Assembly: GCA_018971065.1 (NCBI GenBank)
Contig: JAGWVC010000060.1
Coordinates: 1-24,267, forward strand
Source of the DNA: Sphingomonadales bacterium
GTDB taxonomy: Bacteria > Pseudomonadota > Alphaproteobacteria > Sphingomonadales > Sphingomonadaceae
Direction of reading: 5' to 3'
Length of the DNA stretch: 24,267 nt
Each line of letters begins with the position of its first letter. Position 1 is the first letter of the stretch. The notes beneath the pieces are model-generated. The model was not told where the DNA came from, ran no database searches, and worked only from the letters and a program-made list of their open reading frames with translations. The position numbers and the translations under genes are program-made. Shown here piece by piece: positions 7,074 through 14,926 of the stretch.

Positions 7074-8113
7074 ACGGTCTGGCCATCAAGCCATTGGCGC
7101 ACCACGAGATAGCGGCCGTGGAGCGCGCCGCGATCCTGGATGCCGAAGCCCAGCAGCGTGCCTTCGTAGCCTTCGGCGGCGGGGAGCCATTTGACCTGTT
7201 CGAGGCCGTGTTTCAGCCCGGCGCGGGTCAGTTCGGGTGCGCGGGCGATGGCTTCGGCGACGCAGCGGCCGAGATCGTAGCCCTTGCCGGCGGCGAGGCT
7301 GTGGCGGCGGTCGAGGCCGTAGCGGGCGAGCAGGCTGGTGAGGGTCTTGTTGTCGTCGGAGAACATGTCGACGTAGCACCAGCCGTCGACGGTCTGCGCG
7401 AAGGCATCGTGATAGCCGCGCATCCCGGCGGTGTTCATGATGCGCGGGCCGGTCCAGCCGGTGGCCGTCAGCGCTGTCGCGACGGCGGGGGCGGAGAGGC
7501 CGAGGCCGAGGTAGACCATGCCGTCGGGGCGGGATTCGAGCAGTTCGGCGATTTCGGCTTGCGCGGTTTCGGCCAGCGGCGAGATGCCCACGGTGCCGGC
7601 GATGCGCAGGCCGAGGACGCGGGCTTCGTCCTCGAGGTAGCGCAAGTGGCGGGTGCCGATCTGCGAACGATCGAAGGCGACGGCGATGCGGGTGCAGCCC
7701 AGCGCGTGGAGGTGGCGGGCCATGACCAGTGATTCGTCCTCATGGCTGCCGACCTGAAGGTGGAACATCCATTCGCTGCGGCCGCGTTCGGCGCCGGCCC
7801 AGTTGAGCGCGGGGGTCTGGTACTTGTCGGCGAGCGGGGTGGCGACCAGCGCGTTGTCGCCGATGGCGGGGCCGACGATCAGCAGCGCGTCCTGTTCGAC
7901 GAGGTGCGCGAAGGCGTGTTCGACGGCGGCGGCGGTGCCGCCCGGAAGCCCGTGGCCCCAGGCGCGGACGAATTCCACCGGGCGATCAATGCGGCCGGCG
8001 GCGGTGACTTCATCGACCGCGCGCCGCAGCCATTCACCGGGATCGCCGTCCTTGCCCGGGTTGGGGGCGGCGGCCATGTCGTTGAGGATGCCGATGCGGA
8101 TGGGCTGGGCCAT
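7061..8113 (-). CDS. Periplasmic-binding-protein-like (Peripla_BP_6) protein without signal peptide
   Basis: A 350-residue protein that looks like the ligand-binding subunit of a branched-chain amino-acid type ABC transporter. It has an opening strand IRIGILNDMAA, a VEHAFAHLVEQDALLIVGP segment, and the LNWAGAERGRSEWMFHLQVGSHEDE stretch typical of the domain. It starts at ATG 8113 behind a good GGAGAG, and the first residues (MAQPIRIG) run straight into the fold. There is therefore no signal peptide or lipobox, and no permease or ATPase gene is in the window. It may be a cytosolic ligand sensor, as AmiC is for the amidase operon, or an orphan paralogue. It is convergent with the dioxygenase and divergent from the CoA-ligase gene. 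Confidence 0.8.
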   Translation of the reverse strand: MAQPIRIGILNDMAAAPNPGKDGDPGEWLRRAVDEVTAAGRIDRPVEFVRAWGHGLPGGTAAAVEHAFAHLVEQDALLIVGPAIGDNALVATPLADKYQTPALNWAGAERGRSEWMFHLQVGSHEDESLVMARHLHALGCTRIAVAFDRSQIGTRHLRYLEDEARVLGLRIAGTVGISPLAETAQAEIAELLESRPDGMVYLGLGLSAPAVATALTATGWTGPRIMNTAGMRGYHDAFAQTVDGWCYVDMFSDDNKTLTSLLARYGLDRRHSLAAGKGYDLGRCVAEAIARAPELTRAGLKHGLEQVKWLPAAEGYEGTLLGFGIQDRGALHGRYLVVRQWLDGQTVQAT

Positions 8114-8197
8114 TGGTTCTCTCCGGGGTTGGCCTGGGTCTTGTCGGAGGGCTGCCCTGGGCTTGCGACGGCAGTGCGTGACGCAAAGAAAAGGGCA

Positions 8198-8220
8198 GCC
8201 CTTCGACAGGCTCAGGGCGG
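8198..8220. repeat. REP-like palindrome (third copy)
   Basis: Same core as at 2780 and 2856 (here TCGACAGGCTCAGGGCGG, 8203-8220), with stem GCCCT (8198-8202) / AGGGC (8214-8218). The stem differs from copy 1 (GTCCT/AGGAC) by paired changes, which supports a selected or copied hairpin. It lies in the 222-base divergent gap 8114-8335 between the binding-protein gene and the CoA ligase; I see no clear promoter or operator there. Confidence 0.78.
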
Positions 8221-8335
8221 TACGGAATTCGCCGATGCGATTCCGCATTTGCAGGAAGGGTATCGGGCTTTGCTGTCGGGGCAAAGGGCACGGAAGGTCT
8301 TGATCGCGGGCGCGAACGCGCGCAGGCGGCAGGAT

Positions 8336-9850
8336 ATGAACGACTCCATGAACGACAATCTTTTTGCGCACATTCTTGCCGTGGCCGGAACGGTCGGCGG
8401 CAAGTCGTTTCTGACCGAGGGCGGCAAGACCGTGCTGGCTTATGCCGATCTGGACCGGGAGACCGGGCGGATGGCGGCGCGGCTGCGGGCGCTGGGCGCG
8501 CAGGTGGGCGATCGCGTTGTCGTGCAGGTGGAGAAATCGCCCGAAGCGGTGGTGCTGTATCTGGCGGCGGTGCGCGCGGGGCTGGTGTTCGTGCCGCTGA
8601 ACACCGCGTACACGGCGGCGGAACTGGAATACTTCATCGGCGATGCCGGGCCGGCGCTGGTGGTGTGCCGGCCGGGGGACGAGGCGACGGTGCGCGGCGT
8701 GGCGGGCGGCGCGGCGGTGGCGACTCTGGGCGCGGATGGCACCGGATCGCTGCTGGCGGACATGCCCGACGCGGTGGCGCCGGTGGCGGCGCGGACCGGC
8801 GATGACCTGGCGGCGATCCTCTATACCTCGGGCACCACGGGCCGCTCGAAGGGGGCGATGCTGAGCCACGGCAACCTCTATTCCAACGCGGCGACGCTGA
8901 AGGACCTTTGGCAGTGGCAGCCGGATGACGTGCTGATCCACATCCTGCCGATCTATCACGTCCACGGGCTGTTCGTGGCGCTGCACGGGGCGTTGCTGGC
9001 GGGGGCGGAAGTGCTGTTCCATCGCGGGTTCGATCCCGATGCGGTGATCGACGATTTCGCGCGCGGCACGGTGCTGATGGGGGTGCCGACGCATTATACC
9101 CGGCTGACCGGCCATGTGCGGCTGACGCCCGCCAGCGCCGCGCATATGCGGCTGTTCATCAGCGGCTCGGCGCCGCTGCTGGCCGAGGCGCACAAGCGCT
9201 TCGACGAGCGCAGCGGGCGGCGCATTCTGGAACGCTATGGCATGACCGAGACCGGGATGATCACCAGCAACCCCTATGACGGGGCGCGGGTGGCGGGGAC
9301 GGTCGGCTATCCGCTGCCGGGGGTGGAAGTGCGCATCCACGATGACGAGGGCAGGGCGGTGGCGCAAGGGCAGCCGGGGGTGTTGCAGGTGCGCGGGGCA
9401 AATGTTTTCAAGGGGTACTGGCACAATCCGGACAAGACGCGCGAAGAGTTTCGGGACGGTGGTTGGTTCGTGACCGGCGACGTGGCGACCCAGGCGCCCG
9501 ATGGCCGGGTGACGCTGGTGGGGCGGGCGAAGGACCTGATCATCGCCGGCGGGCTGAACATCTATCCCAAGGAAATCGAGGAGGCGATCGACGCGTTGCC
9601 GGGCGTTTTCGAATCCGCCGTGATCGGCGTGCCGCATCCGGACATGGGCGAAGGCGTGGTCGCGGTGGTGGCGCGCGCGCCGGGGGCGGTGCTGGACGAG
9701 GCCGGGGTGCTGGCCGGGATTGCCGACAAGCTGGCGCGGTTCAAGCAGCCGCGCCGGGTGCTGGTGGTGGATGCCCTGCCGCGCAACGCGATGGGCAAGG
9801 TGCAGAAGGCGGCGTTAAGGGCGGAGTTTGATGGGTTGTTTGCGGGGTAG
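8336..9850 (+). CDS. Malonyl-CoA synthetase-like acyl-CoA ligase (MatB-like)
   Basis: A 504-residue ANL-superfamily ligase that activates a carboxylic acid to its CoA thioester through an acyl-AMP. It has the P-loop TSGTTGRSKG (164-173), a YGMTETG motif, GWFVTGD, and the A10 motif with catalytic K488 in NAMGKVQK. Several stretches match malonyl/methylmalonyl-CoA synthetases rather than fatty acyl ligases: VPLNTAYTAAELEYFIGD, HILPIYHVHGLF, LFISGSAPLLAE and ETGMITSNPY. Two starts lie 12 bases apart (ATGAACGAC repeated at 8336 and 8348), and the second aligns better with the usual MatB N-terminus. The gene leads a plus-strand run with a crotonase and a P450. Malonate is the likeliest substrate, but another small dicarboxylate is possible. 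Confidence 0.85.
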   Translation: MNDSMNDNLFAHILAVAGTVGGKSFLTEGGKTVLAYADLDRETGRMAARLRALGAQVGDRVVVQVEKSPEAVVLYLAAVRAGLVFVPLNTAYTAAELEYFIGDAGPALVVCRPGDEATVRGVAGGAAVATLGADGTGSLLADMPDAVAPVAARTGDDLAAILYTSGTTGRSKGAMLSHGNLYSNAATLKDLWQWQPDDVLIHILPIYHVHGLFVALHGALLAGAEVLFHRGFDPDAVIDDFARGTVLMGVPTHYTRLTGHVRLTPASAAHMRLFISGSAPLLAEAHKRFDERSGRRILERYGMTETGMITSNPYDGARVAGTVGYPLPGVEVRIHDDEGRAVAQGQPGVLQVRGANVFKGYWHNPDKTREEFRDGGWFVTGDVATQAPDGRVTLVGRAKDLIIAGGLNIYPKEIEEAIDALPGVFESAVIGVPHPDMGEGVVAVVARAPGAVLDEAGVLAGIADKLARFKQPRRVLVVDALPRNAMGKVQKAALRAEFDGLFAG

Positions 9851-10040
9851 AAGGAAGATGCGAGGGGATGATCCCCTCGCGCTCCCACTTTCCCTTTGTG
9901 TGGCGCCTTGCCGCTTGGGCAGCCTTGCGGCGCAGCCGCCGTGGAATTTTCCGGCTTCGCCGGCGCGCGCGTGATGCTGAAGGCGGGCGCGACGCAAAGG
10001 TCGTGGGAGCGCGAGGGGGTAACCCCCTCGCATCTTCCCT
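9851..10040. repeat. 190-bp inverted-repeat (MITE/REPIN-like) element
   Basis: This fills most of the 207-base gap between the CoA-ligase stop and the crotonase start. Two 38-base arms (9851-9888 and 10003-10040) are reverse complements at 34 of 38 positions, including GCGAGGGG and CTCGCGCTCCCAC. Each arm is itself palindromic (GCGAGGGG...CCCCTCGC). Between them lie hairpins GCGGC-GCA-GCCGC (9927-9939) and CCGGC-TTC-GCCGG (9951-9963). There is no coding frame of its own. It resembles a non-autonomous repeat moved by another element, and as RNA it could weaken read-through to the crotonase gene. Confidence 0.75.
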
Positions 10041-10057
10041 TTTCTTGGGAGCCGTAA

Positions 10058-10843
10058 ATGTCCGAAATCCTTGTCAGTCACAATGGGCCGATCACCACCG
10101 TCACGCTCAACCGGCCCCAGGCGCTCAATGCGATCACCCCGGCGATGCACCAGGCGTTGGAAGAGGCGTTCAGCGCGTTTGCGGCGGATGATGCGGCGCA
10201 GGTCTGCGTGGTGACCGGCGCGGGCGAGCGGGCGTTCTGTGCGGGGTCCGATGTGAAGGGGGCGGCGACGGCGGGGGGCTTGCCGAGCAGCTATCCCGAG
10301 CATGGCTATGCCGGGCTGATCGAGCGGTTCGATTGCCCGAAGCCGTTCATCGCGGCGGTGAACGGGCTGGCGCTGGGCGGGGGGTTCGAACTGGCGCTGG
10401 CGTGCGACCTGATCGTGGCGGTGGAAGGAGCGAGCTTCGGACTGCCCGAGCCGCTGATCGGGGCGATTGCAATCGGTGGGGGGCTGCACCGGCTGGCGCG
10501 GCAACTGCCGCTGAAGCTGGCGATGGGGCTGATCCTGACATCGCGGCGGCTGGGTGCGCGCGAGGCGTTGCAACTGGGGCTGGTGAACGAGCTGGTGCCG
10601 ACGGTGGCGGAACTGCCGGGCGCGGTGGCGGCGTGGTGCGCGGATATCCTGAAGGGCGCGCCGCCGGCGGTGCGGGCATCGAAGGCGGCGGTGATGCGCG
10701 GGCTGGACGAGCCGGGGCTGGCGGCGGCGATGGCGGCGCAGGCGGGCTATCCCGAGTTCGAGGCGTGGTGGAAGAGCGACGATTTGCGCGAGGGGCTGCG
10801 GGCGTTTGCCGAGAAGCGGGCGCCGGCGTGGACAGGAAAATAG
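10058..10843 (+). CDS. Enoyl-CoA hydratase/isomerase (crotonase family)
   Basis: A 261-residue crotonase that most likely hydrates a 2-enoyl-CoA during beta-oxidation of a side chain or ring-cleavage product. The oxyanion-hole segments are FCAGSDVKG (60-68) and NGLALGGGFELA (102-113). Both glutamates used by true hydratases are present: E111 (GGGFE) and E131 (GLPEPLIG). The ATG at 10058 follows a GGGAG. The gene is downstream of the MatB-like ligase but separated from it by the inverted-repeat element, and is 107 bases upstream of the P450 gene. Carnitinyl-CoA dehydratase-like activity is an alternative, since the family spans many acyl-CoA reactions. Confidence 0.9.
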   Translation: MSEILVSHNGPITTVTLNRPQALNAITPAMHQALEEAFSAFAADDAAQVCVVTGAGERAFCAGSDVKGAATAGGLPSSYPEHGYAGLIERFDCPKPFIAAVNGLALGGGFELALACDLIVAVEGASFGLPEPLIGAIAIGGGLHRLARQLPLKLAMGLILTSRRLGAREALQLGLVNELVPTVAELPGAVAAWCADILKGAPPAVRASKAAVMRGLDEPGLAAAMAAQAGYPEFEAWWKSDDLREGLRAFAEKRAPAWTGK

Positions 10844-10874
10844 ATACGGCGCTGTACACCTGCCAAACATGGCC

Positions 10875-10914
10875 TTGATTCTGTCGGCCGGCTCGTTACG
10901 ATACGCATTGTATC
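10875..10914 (+). promoter_or_regulatory. Candidate P450 promoter with overlapping palindromic operator
   Basis: GATACGCATTGTATC (10900-10914) is an inverted repeat with 5-bp arms. Allowing one deleted base it matches the O1 minus-strand sequence at 13 of 15 positions, so it may bind the same TetR protein. A weak promoter can be drawn over it: -35 TTGATT (10875-10880), 16-bp spacer, -10 TACGAT (10897-10902). The P450 ATG is 36 bases past the palindrome. Confidence 0.4.
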
Positions 10915-10950
10915 ACAAACGCGCCGGCAGGGCGCATGGGAGAATCTGGC

Positions 10951-12228
10951 ATGGCCACTGTGGCTGACGTGACCGAACTGGACTATTTCACCGACCGTTC
11001 GGTGCTGCTTGACCCTTATGAGTACCTGAACGCGGTGCGCGCGGGCGGGCCGATCCAGCAGATGAAGGCGCGCGACATCCTGATGGTGACCGGCTTCAGG
11101 GAGGCGGTGGAAATCCTGCTGGATACCAAGCACTTTTCCAGCTTCATCAACCCCGATCCGCTGGCGCCGCTGCCGTTCGAGCCGGAGGGTGACGACATCA
11201 CCGCGCAGGTTCTGGCCGCCGACAAGGGCAACCCGATGCTGGACCTGATGGTGGCCTATGACGGCGAGAAGCACGCGTTTGCGCGGAGCCTGCTGAACCC
11301 GCTGTTCACGCCCAGCCGGCTGAAGGCGAACGAGGCGTTCATGCACAGCTATGGCGACGCGATGGCGCGCGAGATGGTGGCGAAGGGCGGGTGCGAATCG
11401 ATCACCGCGATTGCCACGCCGTTCGTGACGATGGTGATTGCCGACCTGCTGGGCGTGCCCGAGGACGACCGCGAGGCGTTCCGCAAGGTGATCGATGCCG
11501 GGCCGCCGCCGGGCAACATGGATGCCGCCGACCAGCCGCAGACCAGCCATCCCTTGATGTACATGGCGTCGTTCTTCATGCGCTATCTGGGCGAGCGCCG
11601 CGCGGCGCCGCTGGATGACGTGATGACCGATCTGGCGCTGGCGAAGTATCCGGATGGCAGTGAGCCGCCGCTGATCGAGGCGGTGAAGACCGCGATGTTC
11701 CTGTTCGCCGCCGGGCAGGACACGTCGGCCAAGCTGATCGGCAATTCGCTGCGCTACTTGTGCGAGAACCCGGAGATGCAGGACCTGCTGCGGACCGATC
11801 GCAAGCAGATCCTGCCGTTCCTGGAGGAGATGCTGCGGCTGGAGGGTTCGACCAAGGGCACGTTCCGGTTGTGCCAGAAGGCGACGAACGTGGGCGGCTA
11901 TGACATTCCGGCGGGCAAGAAGATCATGATCGCGGTGTCTGCCGCGAACCGCGATCCGCGCCGCTGGGACAACCCCAACGATTTCGTGCTGGGGCGACCG
12001 AAGATCAAGGAACACCTGGCCTTCGCGCGCGGGGCGCATACATGCGCCGGGGCGCCGCTGGCGCGGGCCGAAGTGGCGGTCCTGCTGGACCGGCTACTGG
12101 AGCATACCAGCGCGATCACGCTGGACGAGGCAGTGCATGGGCCGAAGGGGGCGCGGACGATCGATTACGAGCCGAGCTATATCATTCGCGGGCTGGCGAA
12201 CTTGCATGTGAAGTTCGCGCCGGCCTGA
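10951..12228 (+). CDS. Cytochrome P450
   Basis: A soluble 425-residue bacterial cytochrome P450, a heme monooxygenase that hydroxylates an organic substrate with O2 and two electrons. It has the I-helix motif AAGQDTS (253-259), ExxR at E293-R296 (EMLR), and the heme loop FARGAHTCAGAPLAR with C365 as the axial thiolate. H107 and R112 in GEKHAFAR match the C-helix HxxxxR heme-propionate contact. There is no N-terminal membrane anchor. The start at 10951 is preferred over the ATG at 10936 because GGGAGA lies 9 bases before it. No ferredoxin or ferredoxin reductase gene is in the window, so electrons must come from elsewhere. It ends one base from the convergent DUF1501 stop. Substrate unknown; a terpenoid, steroid or aromatic is plausible from context. 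Confidence 0.95.
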   Translation: MATVADVTELDYFTDRSVLLDPYEYLNAVRAGGPIQQMKARDILMVTGFREAVEILLDTKHFSSFINPDPLAPLPFEPEGDDITAQVLAADKGNPMLDLMVAYDGEKHAFARSLLNPLFTPSRLKANEAFMHSYGDAMAREMVAKGGCESITAIATPFVTMVIADLLGVPEDDREAFRKVIDAGPPPGNMDAADQPQTSHPLMYMASFFMRYLGERRAAPLDDVMTDLALAKYPDGSEPPLIEAVKTAMFLFAAGQDTSAKLIGNSLRYLCENPEMQDLLRTDRKQILPFLEEMLRLEGSTKGTFRLCQKATNVGGYDIPAGKKIMIAVSAANRDPRRWDNPNDFVLGRPKIKEHLAFARGAHTCAGAPLARAEVAVLLDRLLEHTSAITLDEAVHGPKGARTIDYEPSYIIRGLANLHVKFAPA

Positions 12229-12229
12229 T

Positions 12230-13381
12230 TCAGGCGCGGATCAGGCCTTCCGTCGGCCTGGGCGGGCTGTCGGGGAACAGGGTGCGGGCGGTGCGGGCCG
12301 GGTCCAGCCCGAAATGGGCGGCCAGCGCGCCGGTGATCACCGCATCGAGGCCGGTGGTGGGTTTGAGGTCGCGGGCTTCGTAGAGGTTGGCGGGGGAGAG
12401 GCCCGGCCAGTCGGCGATGACGCGGCCGCCCTTGACGGCGCCGCCGGTGAGCCAGGCGACCGAGGCGGTGCCGTGATCGGTGCCGCCGGTGCCGTTGGGG
12501 GCGGCGGTGCGGCCGAATTCGGTGGCGACCAGCACAAGCGTGTCTGACCATGCGGCGCCGAGGCCGGTTTTCAGCGCGGCGAGTTGGGTGTCGAGCGCCT
12601 TGAGGCCGAGGTTGAGGCGGCCTTTCTGGCCGGCGTGGGTGTCCCAGCCCTGGGTTTCGACGACGGCGATGCGGGCGCCATCGGGGCCGAGCATCCGCGC
12701 GGCGAGTTCACCGAGCTGGTTGCCTGCCTTGCTGCCGGGATCGCCGGCCATCTGGCGGGTGGCCATCGCTTCGGACCACAGCGCGTGGAGCGGGGCGTCG
12801 GCTTCGTACATCGCGGCGATGCGCGCCATCAGGTCGGCCGAAGCATCGGGCAGCGCGGTGGGGGCGTAGGAGGCGACGTCGCGGGCGCCGCGCAGCACCA
12901 TCGGGACGGTGGCAGACAGGGCGATGGCCTTTGCCTCGGGCGGGGGGAGCAGGGTGAGCAGGCGGTTCAGCCAGCCGTCGTGCAGGGCGTAGGCGGCGCG
13001 ACCGCCGGTTTCGAGGATGTTCTGGCCGTCGAAGTGCGAGCGATCACGGTAGGATGAGGCGACGGCGTGGACGAACAGCGCCTCGCCCGCGCCGTAAAGC
13101 TGCGCGGTCTGTTGCAGCGCGGGGTGGAGGGTGAAGAAGCTGCCCGCCGGGGTGCCGCCCTGAAGATCGGCGAAAGTGCCGCGCAAGGGGGCGAAGGCGG
13201 GATCGCCGGTGGGGGCGAGGATGGCAAGGCCATCCGCCGCGCCGCGCTGGATGACGAAGACGAAGCGTTTGTCGGTGGCGGCGCGGGCGAAGGCGATGGT
13301 TGGCCAGGCGGCGGACAGCAAGGCGAAGGCGCTGCCCTGCAGCACGCGGCGGCGGGGAAGGGGGAAGCCGGGCATGGTCAT
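12230..13381 (-). CDS. DUF1501 protein with Tat signal peptide
   Basis: A 383-residue exported protein of the DUF1501 family, which belongs to the alkaline-phosphatase/sulfatase-like fold but has no assigned activity. The N-terminus is a Tat signal: arginines at 10-12 in PRRRVLQG, a hydrophobic stretch at about 16-31, and an ARA cleavage region near 34. Family motifs are ETQGWDTHAGQ and EFGRTAAPNGTGGTDHG in the C-terminal half. It overlaps the upstream DUF1800 gene as ATGA, the pairing seen in many bacteria. The first ATG (13381) and one two codons later (13375) are both possible. It probably acts folded in the periplasm. A link to the flanking catabolic genes is not evident. Confidence 0.9.
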   Translation of the reverse strand: MTMPGFPLPRRRVLQGSAFALLSAAWPTIAFARAATDKRFVFVIQRGAADGLAILAPTGDPAFAPLRGTFADLQGGTPAGSFFTLHPALQQTAQLYGAGEALFVHAVASSYRDRSHFDGQNILETGGRAAYALHDGWLNRLLTLLPPPEAKAIALSATVPMVLRGARDVASYAPTALPDASADLMARIAAMYEADAPLHALWSEAMATRQMAGDPGSKAGNQLGELAARMLGPDGARIAVVETQGWDTHAGQKGRLNLGLKALDTQLAALKTGLGAAWSDTLVLVATEFGRTAAPNGTGGTDHGTASVAWLTGGAVKGGRVIADWPGLSPANLYEARDLKPTTGLDAVITGALAAHFGLDPARTARTLFPDSPPRPTEGLIRA

Positions 13382-14838
13382 CTCCGCAGGAATTCGGGCG
13401 AGGCGAGCAGCAGTGACAGGCCCTGCGCGGGGCTTTCGGCGCGGGCGATGGCTTGCGCGGTGGCGGGGCCGACCGAGCCGGGCAGGACGCGTTCGGCCAA
13501 CTGGCGCGGATCGGTCTGGGGCGCGGCGCGGGCGGCGATGCGGGTGGTGGCATCGACGCGGCGGACCAGCGCATCGGGGCCGGCCCAGGTGGCATCAAGG
13601 TCGTCCCAGCCGGCGGGGGAGCCGGGTTTCCAGATCGGCTGGCCGAGTTCGGTGAGCAGGCCGGCGGCGGTGCGGCCGGGCAACTGGCTGGCGCCGACCG
13701 CGCGGGCGGCGGACAGCGACCAGTCCCACGGCGACTTGAATTTCAGCGGGGCGGCGACCCATAATTCGGGCGAGTCGACCAGCGCGCGGTGCAGTGTGGG
13801 CAGATCGCCGCCGCTGTGCAGGTAGGCATGAGTGAGCCGCTGGACCAGCGCGCGGGGCGGATCGTCGCCGGCGAAGTGGCGGGCCAGTTTGGTGGCAAGG
13901 TGCGCGGCGGTGGCGGGGTGCGCGGCGAGGTCTGCCAGCACCGCGCGGGCCTGCGCCTCGCCCGGTTGCGCATAGCTTTTGCCGACGATGGAGCGGGTGC
14001 CGGGTTCGTGCAGCGCGGGGGCGAAGGCGAAATCGCCGGCGGGGCCGTCGAGGCCGATGCGCTTGGCGGCGGGGGCCTGCGAGATGCCGTTGACGGTCCA
14101 CCCGGTGAGCGCGCGGGCGAATTCGGTGACATCGGCCTGGGTGTAGCCGCCGTGGACGCCGAGGGTGTGGAGTTCGAGGATTTCGCGGGCGAGGTTCTCG
14201 TTCAGGCCGGCGCGGCGCGGGGCGTTGCGGCGCTGCGACAGGAACTGGCCGGCGGGGGACTGGGGTCCGAGCGATTGCGCCTGATCGAGGTAGAGCAGCA
14301 TCGCCGGGTGCTGTTCGACCGCGAGCAGCATGTCGAGGAAGCGGCCGTTGAGGTTGGGGCGGATCGCCTCGATCTCGAGCAGGCCGCCGAGGCCGATGAC
14401 CGGGAGCTTGTCGATCGAGATGGCGAAGTGGTTGGCCCAGAAGTGGACGAGGCGTTCGGCAAACGGGCTGGGGGTGGTGAGCGCGGATGCGACGCGGGCT
14501 TCGACCAGCGACAGGTAGGCGGTGCGGGCCTGGCCCTGGATGAACTTGCGGGTTTCGTCGGGGAGGCCCGAGAGCGGGCTGCCGGGGGGAAGGGGCGCCA
14601 TCGCCGGTTCAGTGGCGGGCGGGGGTGCGGGCGTGCGGGGCTTGGCGCGCTGGGCTTCGTAATAGTCGGACAGTTGCTGCGCGATGGCGCGGCGGGTGGG
14701 GATGGCGGCGAACGCGACCGGGTGCGGATCGAAGCGGGCAAGCTGGGCGTGCAGCCAGCCGTGGGGATCGGCGGGCGCGGGCTCGTCGGCCCGCGCGCCG
14801 AGGCCGAAGCGGTTGAGAGCGATGGCTTGGGGCGTCAT
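13378..14838 (-). CDS. DUF1800 family protein
   Basis: A 486-residue DUF1800 protein, function unknown. Family stretches are easy to see: IALNRFGLGAR at the N-terminus, ERLVHFWANHFAIS, RFLDMLLAVEQHPAMLLYLDQAQS, and NENLAREILELHTLGVHGGYT followed by FARALTGW. A proline-rich linker lies at about residues 67-85. It starts at ATG 14838 with no signal peptide or membrane segment, although its partner encoded by the overlapping downstream gene carries a Tat signal. Co-export as a complex is one explanation; a cytosolic role is another. Since the pair is convergent to the P450 gene, it is a separate transcription unit from the catabolic genes. Confidence 0.9.
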   Translation of the reverse strand: MTPQAIALNRFGLGARADEPAPADPHGWLHAQLARFDPHPVAFAAIPTRRAIAQQLSDYYEAQRAKPRTPAPPPATEPAMAPLPPGSPLSGLPDETRKFIQGQARTAYLSLVEARVASALTTPSPFAERLVHFWANHFAISIDKLPVIGLGGLLEIEAIRPNLNGRFLDMLLAVEQHPAMLLYLDQAQSLGPQSPAGQFLSQRRNAPRRAGLNENLAREILELHTLGVHGGYTQADVTEFARALTGWTVNGISQAPAAKRIGLDGPAGDFAFAPALHEPGTRSIVGKSYAQPGEAQARAVLADLAAHPATAAHLATKLARHFAGDDPPRALVQRLTHAYLHSGGDLPTLHRALVDSPELWVAAPLKFKSPWDWSLSAARAVGASQLPGRTAAGLLTELGQPIWKPGSPAGWDDLDATWAGPDALVRRVDATTRIAARAAPQTDPRQLAERVLPGSVGPATAQAIARAESPAQGLSLLLASPEFLRR

Positions 14839-14926
14839 GCGGGTCCTGCTCCTCTGCGGGGCAGGATATGCCCACGGCGGCTTGCGGGCCAGTGAACGGG
14901 GGGTAACATTTTGTCGCCGGGGCGAG

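Noticed and set aside
7742..8335. N-terminal extension of the ligase frame upstream of 8336
   Set aside because: It overlaps the divergent binding-protein gene and a REP-like repeat; ANL ligases of this type are about 500 residues.
8114..9637. N-terminal extension of the binding-protein frame to 858 codons
   Set aside because: The extra part is antisense to the MatB-like ligase and arginine/proline-rich; the ATG at 8113 with GGAGAG begins the real fold.
10936..10950. Upstream ATG for the P450 gene
   Set aside because: The purine-rich ribosome site GGGAGA lies inside it and is correctly spaced for the ATG at 10951.
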